A model generated the notes under the pieces. That model searched no databases and had not been told where the DNA came from. It worked only from the letters and a program-made list of their open reading frames with translations. A DNA stretch of 5,334 nucleotides from an uncultured Chlamydiaceae bacterium (GTDB lineage Bacteria; Chlamydiota; Chlamydiia; Chlamydiales; Parachlamydiaceae): contig CAMFKA010000150.1 in NCBI GenBank assembly GCA_945957185.1, positions 1-5,334 of the forward strand, read 5' to 3'. Position numbers and translations under genes: made by a program. This document shows, piece by piece, positions 1 to 5,334 of this stretch. Position 1 is the stretch's first letter; each line of letters begins with the position of its first letter.

Positions 1-2928
1 GATGACACTAGCGTCGCGCAACTAGATGTGGTCTATGATTATCTTCCTTTCCGGAAAGAAATAAAAATCGTAGAGAACGAACGAGCTTGCTACGATAGAT
101 TATTTCAAATCACAAAAAGCTTGTCTGAAAAAAATAACCTCCTTGTTTCCGTTATCCTCAATCAAGCGCTGATTAAACAGAATCCCGATAATCCCGGATA
201 TATTTTTGAACTGGGTCGCACCTACTACAAGATGCAATCGTGGAGTAAAGCCGCCGATACCTTGCGTCAAGCTTTGGCGTTAGATCCTCAAAATGTCGAT
301 GTCAAATTGATTTTGGCTTACGTTTTACTCGCTCAATATACTTCCAAAGACGATTTACATGAGAGCAGAAGATACTTTTTAGAAGTGGTACAGGCAATGC
401 CTTCTTACGAGGATGCTCAGACGGGATTAAGACGTGTGGAAATTCTTTTGGGTCTTCAACCAAAACCCATCGCTGGGCCGGTACCACCTAAAGAAGAAGA
501 GGGAACTGAACCTGTCTGGTACTACACAGATGAAAAAGTCACCGAATTTATGCTCTACGCTTCGCTTGAGCATAAAGACACGGAAAAGCCTCAGTATTAT
601 TACGAATCGGGAAGGTATTACGCAAAAATAGAGGCTTGGGATCAAGCCATCAACGCTTTTAATAAGGCATTAGAGCTTCAACCCGATAACCTGGATGTGA
701 AGGTTCAACTCGGTTATGCTCATCTATTCCGCTACACGACACAGGCGCAGCTTGTCGAAAGTCGTCACCTCTTTCAGCAAGTTTTAGAAGCTGTTCCCGG
801 GTATGTCGATGCGCGTACGGGACTTGCAAGAGTGGACGCACTACTAAAAGGCGAAACTCCAAAAAAAGTGATCGAGAGTCCTTTAGAAAAGAAAAAAGAG
901 TCTCAAGAAGATTTTTGTAGAGCAATATTAGTGGAAACGGCTCAGCAACTGACGGAACAAAAAAATTATTGGGGAGCAATTTTACTGTATCAAGAATTGA
1001 TAAAATTGTACCCCAACAATGCCGAATACTACTATCAGCTGGGAAGACTCTACGCTTCTGCACAATCGTGGGAAAATGCGATTGATGCTTTCAATCACTC
1101 GTTAAAACTCCAACCTGATAATGCCGATGCTCGATTAGGCGCTGCTTACGGTTACCTTTTGCGTTACACGTCTCGCTGCGATTTATATGATAGCGAATCG
1201 CTTTTTGAAGATATTTTAGGTGGATTCCCTTACTATCAAGATGCACAAGAGGGTCTAAGGAGAGTGAAAAATCTCCTACGTCTCCTTCCTCAACATGGGG
1301 TTGAACCCCCTCAACCTGAAGAAAAGCCAAAGCCCGATCCGGAACAAGAAGAAATCGAAAAAAAAAAAGCTCTCTTAATTGAGTGGCAAAGACAAGCAGA
1401 AAAGATTGCAAAGCATCTTTCCGACCTCAAAGACTACGATGGAGCGGCTCAATTATATCTCGATCTCATCGACGCTTTCCCCGATATCAGCGACTATTAT
1501 TTTGAATTGGGAGTTCAATATGCCCGTATGGAGCGGCGTTGCGAGGCTATCACAGCTTTTCGCAAAGCACTGGAACTGAAACCAACACATTCCGATGCGT
1601 TGGTGGCGCTTGGCAACCAGTATCTATTCTTTAATTGCTATGGTTTCAGTTACGAATTATTTAATAGAGCAGTTGCAGCTGCCCCTAAAGACCCCAATAC
1701 ATGGCTCGGTCTTGCACGCACTGAAGCGCTACTAGACCTGAACTGCTCTGCAGAAACACACTTCCAGCAGGCAGCAGAGCTGGAACCGGAAAATACAGAT
1801 TTTTTAAAGCCTTATGCCTCATTTTTACTTTCGCAAAAACGATTTATCGAAAGCGAAACCTTTTATCAAGGTATTGTCAGCCTAGAAAATAATGAAGACC
1901 CCTACCGCTCTACACTCTTTTACATTGGAGGATACACCAACCCTTCGTTTTACGCGAAAGGGGGAGGTGTTGTAGAGATGGAAAAAGACTTGTTCAACAA
2001 AAGGTGGACGACATCCCTAACAACGACCATCATGGAGGGGGGCGTCATTTACCCTTTTCATGACCGTTTCCGCATGATTGTGCGAGGGCGTTGGACGGAC
2101 GTAAAACAGAGGAACCTTATTTCCAAAACGACAGTTTTGGATACTAAAGTTGGTGGGGGAGGTGTCAAAGGGGAGTGGGTGATAGATCCGTATTGGAGCG
2201 TTTCCGGAGACCTCTTTATCGAATGGGCCGACAACAATAACAGATCTGCGCAACTCAAAACACATTGTGGAACAAAATTTGAGCCTTCTTTACTGTTTCG
2301 GTACAACAAGGGTCAAGATACGATCTTTTTTGGAGAAGTGACAGATGCGTGGATTTTTAAAAATTTCGATAAACATACAGCCTCTGTATTCACTCGTGAA
2401 GCTGCCATCGCAGGATATCAACGCGATTTTAACGATCAATTATACGCAGGGGCAGATGTAGCGTGGCTTTGGTATCAAGATCCAATCCACAATCAGGAGC
2501 AAGATATCAACGTGTGGGCCCAGGCCGGACTCCCATATTTTGAGGAGAATCTCTCGGTCAAGTATCACTCGGAATACAGGCAATACCGCAAAGAAACGAC
2601 CGGATATTACTCCTTTCAATACCAATGGACCCATTGGCTGAAGTTTCGTTGGTTCAAAAACTGGGATTGCGGAGCACGCTGCGAGCTTCTTTACTGGCAC
2701 GGATGGAGAACAACGCGAGGTAAAAATCCGCAACAACAGATCACTACAACAGCTTTGGCAGCAGCTGCTCCGGTAGTTACGGTAGAAAATCAGATAGACA
2801 ACATCTTCCTTACGTTGGGATACACTCCAACAACGGATTTTGATATTTCCGCATCAGGTACTTATTATCACGATAGCTTCGACTACACTGTATGGGGTGG
2901 AAAACTTGCACTGGAATGGAGATTTTAA
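1..2928 (+). CDS. TPR-repeat outer-membrane beta-barrel protein, probable polysaccharide export porin (5' partial)
   Basis: Residues are numbered here from the GTG at 28, giving 966 residues, but the frame is open back to base 1 (DDTSVAQLD precedes it) and no signal peptide is present. The true start is therefore upstream of the window and the GTG is only an internal valine. Residues about 19-620 are TPR-like helical repeats arranged as four larger modules, separated by Pro/Glu/Lys-rich linkers at about 143-168, 274-297 and 420-449. Residues about 625-966 are rich in Tyr, Trp, Phe and Gly with alternating polar and hydrophobic positions, as expected of a membrane beta-barrel. The chain ends KLALEWRF, a good match to the C-terminal signal of BAM-assembled barrels. 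Known proteins with this order (PgaA, BcsC, PelB-type) guide a polysaccharide through the periplasm and outer membrane. With a GT2 synthase two genes downstream, the same role is inferred. A YaiO-like barrel is possible, but I cannot confirm the family. The architecture is firm; the substrate is unknown. Confidence 0.85.
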   Translation, partial: DDTSVAQLDVVYDYLPFRKEIKIVENERACYDRLFQITKSLSEKNNLLVSVILNQALIKQNPDNPGYIFELGRTYYKMQSWSKAADTLRQALALDPQNVDVKLILAYVLLAQYTSKDDLHESRRYFLEVVQAMPSYEDAQTGLRRVEILLGLQPKPIAGPVPPKEEEGTEPVWYYTDEKVTEFMLYASLEHKDTEKPQYYYESGRYYAKIEAWDQAINAFNKALELQPDNLDVKVQLGYAHLFRYTTQAQLVESRHLFQQVLEAVPGYVDARTGLARVDALLKGETPKKVIESPLEKKKESQEDFCRAILVETAQQLTEQKNYWGAILLYQELIKLYPNNAEYYYQLGRLYASAQSWENAIDAFNHSLKLQPDNADARLGAAYGYLLRYTSRCDLYDSESLFEDILGGFPYYQDAQEGLRRVKNLLRLLPQHGVEPPQPEEKPKPDPEQEEIEKKKALLIEWQRQAEKIAKHLSDLKDYDGAAQLYLDLIDAFPDISDYYFELGVQYARMERRCEAITAFRKALELKPTHSDALVALGNQYLFFNCYGFSYELFNRAVAAAPKDPNTWLGLARTEALLDLNCSAETHFQQAAELEPENTDFLKPYASFLLSQKRFIESETFYQGIVSLENNEDPYRSTLFYIGGYTNPSFYAKGGGVVEMEKDLFNKRWTTSLTTTIMEGGVIYPFHDRFRMIVRGRWTDVKQRNLISKTTVLDTKVGGGGVKGEWVIDPYWSVSGDLFIEWADNNNRSAQLKTHCGTKFEPSLLFRYNKGQDTIFFGEVTDAWIFKNFDKHTASVFTREAAIAGYQRDFNDQLYAGADVAWLWYQDPIHNQEQDINVWAQAGLPYFEENLSVKYHSEYRQYRKETTGYYSFQYQWTHWLKFRWFKNWDCGARCELLYWHGWRTTRGKNPQQQITTTALAAAAPVVTVENQIDNIFLTLGYTPTTDFDISASGTYYHDSFDYTVWGGKLALEWRF
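196..1734 (+). repeat. Four-fold TPR supermodule within the export protein
   Basis: Four copies of a core of about 85 residues can be aligned by eye at residues 57-141, 188-273, 331-417 and 487-569 (numbered from base 28). Each starts with an aromatic-rich TPR helix followed by Gly (ELGR, ESGR, QLGR, ELGV; G63, G195, G339, G495), then W/RxxAIxAFxxALxLxPxN. Copies 1-3 then share a less usual second half: YT[ST] followed by LxxS and F (from Y104, Y236, Y380), and finally P.Y.DA...GL.RV..LL. Copy 4 keeps the scaffold but has lost the YT[ST] motif. Copies 1, 3 and 4 have an extra N-terminal TPR (residues about 19-56, 298-330, 449-486). Copy 2 lacks it. The repeat is clear at protein level but diverged at DNA level, so it is old rather than a recent duplication. 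Confidence 0.8.
1900..2925 (+). other. C-terminal beta-barrel domain of the TPR export protein
   Basis: Residues about 625-966 follow the last TPR (ending near LSQKRFIESETFYQGI) and change composition sharply, with many aromatic residues and Gly/Thr turns. Candidate strands include FRMIVRGRW, WSVSGDLFIEW, TIFFGEVTDAWIF, QLYAGADVAWLWY, LSVKYHSEYRQY, NIFLTLGYT, DISASGTYYH and the terminal KLALEWRF. An Ala/Thr-rich stretch at about residues 905-918, before VENQIDN, looks like a long loop. About 340 residues would fit a barrel of roughly 14-16 strands, similar to the barrels of PgaA-type exporters; the strand count is my estimate. Confidence 0.7.
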
Positions 2929-2931
2929 TTT

Positions 2932-2935
2932 AGGA
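2932..2935 (+). promoter_or_regulatory. Likely ribosome binding site for the HEAT-repeat gene
   Basis: AGGA lies 10 nt before the ATG at 2946, inside the 17 nt gap after the TAA of the export gene. It is short and at the long end of normal spacing, but it is the only purine-rich match there. It supports the ATG at 2946 over the next in-frame ATG at 2985, which would start inside the membrane helix and has no such site. Confidence 0.5.
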
Positions 2936-2945
2936 ATTTCTGCTA

Positions 2946-4010
2946 ATGGATATCAGTAGCGTCAGTTTCGATATCGAAACTTTTATGCTCTACTTCATTC
3001 TGTATGAAACCGGATTGATCATCTTTTTGATCATCGGTCTCTTCGTGATTAAATTTTACCAATTGTGGAATGAAAAACGTCAAAAAGTGATGCAGCAAGA
3101 AATTTCACTTATCATCCTCGAGTCGATGGAAATGCAAGATCCACAACATGCAGATCAACTATTAAAGCCCTATACAGGAACAGAGATGCTGTTGCATCAA
3201 GTGGAAGCATTCGACCGCAGATTCTTAGGCGCATTATGGGAAGAGGTCAAGAGTGAAATCGTTCGTAATCACCTGCTTCCCTATGCCAGAAAAAAATATA
3301 ATAGTTTCTCGTGGATTCGTCGAAATTTTGCCGCTCGCTGTTTTGCCCTAGAGCCCTTTCCTATCGATGAAGCAAAAATTCTTAGATTACTGAACGACAA
3401 AATTTTTCTTGTCCGTTCCGCTGCTGCGATTGCAGTTGTGAAATTGGGGATCGAATCCGGAATAGTAAAAATTATTGACTATATGGCACAAACGAGAGGG
3501 TATAGCCGCTTTTACTTTCAAGATCTGCTCACCAATCAAAGTTCGTTCTATGTGTTTGCAGTTTTAGAAGAGCTTGCTACAGAGAATAAAGATCCCGATG
3601 TTCAGGTGGCGTGTCTCGATGTTCTTGCTGGTAAGTCATTGGTTATCAATCGTCCATTTTTAAAAGAAGATCTGGAGTCAGAACATGAGAATGTTCGCTT
3701 AGCGGCAGTAAAAGTATATGCAAATAATCTACAGAAAGAATCGATAAGTGTGTTATCTAAACTTGTAGATGACCCCAATAGCCAAATCCGAGCAGAAGCA
3801 CTCGAGGGACTTAGTCATTTTTTAAGTGAAGAGACTTTGAAAATTTTGGAAAATGCTCTTTCAGATCCCGCGTGGATCGTGCGTTTAAAAGCGGCGTTTT
3901 CATTAAAAAAAATGGGAAAAATCGGCATTACAATCCTGAAACAACAATTGCCAGAGTTGAATAAAAGAGCTTATGATACAGCGATTTATGCTTTACAATT
4001 CGATTGGTAA
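2946..4010 (+). CDS. Membrane-anchored HEAT-repeat protein
   Basis: A complete 354-residue protein. Residues about 13-37 form a single hydrophobic helix (MLYFILYETGLIIFLIIGLF and following). The short N-terminus before it is acidic and the residues just after it are basic (K36, K43, R45, K47), so the positive-inside rule puts the large C-terminal part in the cytoplasm. From about residue 120 to 345 there are HEAT-like helical repeats, with the typical [D/N]..[VI]R..A...L pattern at WIRRNFAARCFA (123-134), FLVRSAAAIAVVKLG (154-168), DPDVQVACLDVLA (216-228), ENVRLAAVKVYAN (248-260), DPNSQIRAEALEGLS (276-290) and DPAWIVRLKAAFSLKKMG (307-324). HEAT solenoids bind other proteins and no enzyme motif is visible. 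Its position between an export protein and a GT2 synthase suggests a scaffold or regulator of the synthase on the cytoplasmic face. That role is inference; the fold and membrane anchor are well supported. Confidence 0.85.
   Translation: MDISSVSFDIETFMLYFILYETGLIIFLIIGLFVIKFYQLWNEKRQKVMQQEISLIILESMEMQDPQHADQLLKPYTGTEMLLHQVEAFDRRFLGALWEEVKSEIVRNHLLPYARKKYNSFSWIRRNFAARCFALEPFPIDEAKILRLLNDKIFLVRSAAAIAVVKLGIESGIVKIIDYMAQTRGYSRFYFQDLLTNQSSFYVFAVLEELATENKDPDVQVACLDVLAGKSLVINRPFLKEDLESEHENVRLAAVKVYANNLQKESISVLSKLVDDPNSQIRAEALEGLSHFLSEETLKILENALSDPAWIVRLKAAFSLKKMGKIGITILKQQLPELNKRAYDTAIYALQFDW
2964..2981. repeat. 18-bp perfect palindrome just inside the HEAT-repeat gene
   Basis: AGTTTCGATATCGAAACT reads identically on both strands and begins 18 nt after the A of the ATG at 2946. 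It encodes the segment around residues 7-12 (SFDIE). It could be a dimeric regulator's operator or an RNA hairpin near the start of translation, or chance. No companion copy was noticed elsewhere in the window, so no function is assigned. Confidence 0.4.
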
Positions 4011-4016
4011 ACTATC

Positions 4017-5280
4017 GTGACGATTCATTCCGGCACTGTTATTTTCTGGTTAGATCTCTTTTTCTTTACCTATTTCGGTATCATCAATGTCATGTACACT
4101 ATCCTCCTTGTGTTGGGCGCATATTCCGTTTTTGGACGTACGCGTCAACTTAAAGGAGAGGATTTTAATCACCTACTACAATCGAATACGCTGCCTGAAA
4201 TTACCTTTCTCGTGCCGGCCTACAACGAAGCTATCGACATCGTCCCTACCGTGGAAAGCTTGCTCAACCTCTCCTACCGGTATAAGCAAGTCATTGTGAT
4301 CAATGACGGGTCGTCGGATAACACTTTACAAGTCCTTATTGACAAATTCGAATTGGTGCCGATTCCTATATTTTTTGAACCTGTTCTTAAAACTAAACCG
4401 GTACGCCAGCTCTACCGCAGCATCAGTCGACCGGAATTGATCGTCATCGATAAAGAGAACGGCAAAAGAGATGATGCCCTCAATTTAGGATTGAATGCCT
4501 GTTATAACCGGTATTGTGTTGTGGTGGACGCTGACACCTTTGTTGACAACGAAAGCTTCGAGGCTCTCATTCACCCGATGCTGACTTCTCCTAAAATGGT
4601 CGCATTGGGAGCCAGCATCCGCATCCGCAACGGCTGCATCCTCAACTATAATAAAATTTCCACTAGCATGTTCCCTTTAGATTACTTCTCCGCTATGCAG
4701 TCGTTAGAATATCTGAGAGGGTTTCTGATGCGACAAGGCTGGAACTATCTAGGAGGTAATTTCTGTCTTTCAGGAGCATTTGCCCTGTTTCAAACAGAGT
4801 TGTTAAAGAAGATCGGTGGTTTTTCTCCCACCTTTGCTAACGATTTGGAAATCACCATTCGGCTCCATCGCGTGCTGTTGGAGACGAATACTCCCTATCA
4901 GATTGAATACTTACCCGATCCAGCCGGTTGGACCGATGTCCCGAATGACTATAAAACACTAGCAGGGCAGAGATGTCTATGGCAACACGCCTCCATGGAC
5001 GCGGTATGGTACAATCGCAGCGTCTTATTCAATCCCAAATGCGGAATGTTTGGGATGATAGGCTTCCCATTTTTGGTCTTTGCCGAAATTGTAGAAGCGG
5101 TTATTGAATTTTTGGGTTACCTTTATATCATTTTTGGATGGTGGTTTCAATTGATTGATATGTGGAAGATTTTTTTGCTTCTTTTCATCATTTTAGGACT
5201 GACCTTTGTCAACACGATGTTCGCGCTTATTATCGAAGAATTGAGTTTTAAAAAATATCCATCCCTTAGAAGCATGTCAC
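4017..5280 (+). CDS. Family 2 membrane glycosyltransferase, processive-synthase type (3' partial)
   Basis: 421 genomic residues, then cut by the end of the contig. The GTG at 4017 is the first possible start after the in-frame TAA at 4008-4010. The next ATG (4092, residue 26) would remove half of the N-terminal membrane segment (about 8-38). No clear Shine-Dalgarno precedes the GTG, and the 6 nt gap suggests translational coupling to the HEAT gene. GT2 motifs in order are PAYNEA (67-72), INDGSSD (95-101), ENGKRDDALNLG (147-158) and the metal-binding DAD (171-173). Next come ANDLEIT (274-280), in the place of the ED/TED motif with D276 as presumed base, and QRCLW (318-322) in the place of QxxRW. 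Hydrophobic segments follow at about 343-378 and 384-406. This resembles PgaC/BcsA-type synthases, which polymerise a sugar nucleotide on the cytoplasmic face and move the chain across the inner membrane. The last tens of residues are missing. The substrate cannot be read, and E275N and R321L relative to consensus are unusual. Confidence 0.88.
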
Positions 5281-5334
5281 CTGTCTCTTATACACATCTG
5301 ACGCTGCCGACGACTAGTCGAGGGGAGAGGTGGG
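5281..5334. other. Illumina Nextera adapter, index and P5 read-through (not genomic)
   Basis: Bases 5281-5299 are CTGTCTCTTATACACATCT, the Tn5 mosaic end used in Nextera libraries. Bases 5300-5313, GACGCTGCCGACGA, complete the reverse complement of the Nextera read 1 transposase adapter. Bases 5314-5321, CTAGTCGA, are the reverse complement of TCGACTAG, which I recall as i5 index S513. The final 13 bases, GGGGAGAGGTGGG, align to the expected P5 continuation GTGTAGATCTCGG with 8 matches and 5 mismatches, all of them changes to G, as in failing late cycles of two-colour sequencing. In the glycosyltransferase frame this tail reads PVSYTHLTLPTTSRGERW, which should be removed from any predicted protein. 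The true contig end is 5280. Confidence 0.98.

Noticed and set aside
302..2736. Several antisense and alternative-frame open frames of 61-134 codons across the export gene
   Set aside because: They lie wholly within a strongly supported coding region, have no recognisable domains, and are shadows of the real frame.
2929..2945. Possible terminator or promoter between the export and HEAT genes
   Set aside because: The 17 nt gap is too short and shows no inverted repeat with a T-run and no -35/-10 pair.
3015..3035. Repeated TTGATCATC (two copies 12 bp apart), also palindromic TGATCA sites
   Set aside because: They encode the repetitive hydrophobic LII...LII of the membrane helix, which explains the repeat without a regulatory role.
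4087..4299. A 70-codon + strand frame after the HEAT gene
   Set aside because: It overlaps the glycosyltransferase in another frame. The longer frame from 4017 contains the PAYNEA and DGSSD motifs and is clearly the real one.
1..5280. tRNA, rRNA, CRISPR array or insertion sequence
   Set aside because: Nearly all of the sequence is coding on the + strand and I saw no direct-repeat/spacer pattern, transposase motif or RNA gene signature.
5281..5299. Tn5/IS50 mosaic end, suggesting a transposon insertion in the glycosyltransferase
   Set aside because: It is followed exactly by the Nextera read 1 adapter, an index and P5-like sequence, so it is library adapter and not a mobile element.

Overview
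This 5.3 kb window looks like a whole short contig from a Gram-negative (diderm) bacterium. It carries three genes in a row on the + strand and is cut off inside a gene at both ends. The Gram-negative assignment rests on the first gene, which encodes a protein with periplasmic-type TPR repeats followed by a beta-barrel ending in a C-terminal phenylalanine. Base composition is moderately AT-rich. I cannot name the taxon from sequence alone.

Layout: (1) bases 1-2928 hold a very large TPR plus outer-membrane barrel protein whose 5' end is missing. (2) Bases 2946-4010 hold a 354-residue protein with one N-terminal membrane helix and a HEAT-repeat domain. (3) From 4017 a family 2 membrane glycosyltransferase runs off the end of the genomic sequence at 5280. 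Gaps are 17 and 6 bp with no terminator or promoter visible between genes, so this is read as one operon. The last 54 bases (5281-5334) are not genomic. They are a retained Illumina Nextera adapter, a sample index and degraded P5 sequence, and they add 18 false residues to the glycosyltransferase frame.

Together the genes suggest a synthase-dependent exopolysaccharide system. The GT2 enzyme would polymerise (and possibly translocate) a sugar polymer at the inner membrane. The HEAT protein would be a cytoplasmic-facing scaffold or regulator anchored beside it. The TPR-barrel protein would span the periplasm and form the outer-membrane exit pore, as PgaA or BcsC do in the poly-N-acetylglucosamine and cellulose systems. 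The combination with a HEAT-repeat membrane protein, the four-fold supermodular TPR region, and a glycosyltransferase with altered ED and QxxRW motifs are the parts most worth following. The polymer, and any further operon genes, lie beyond the contig.
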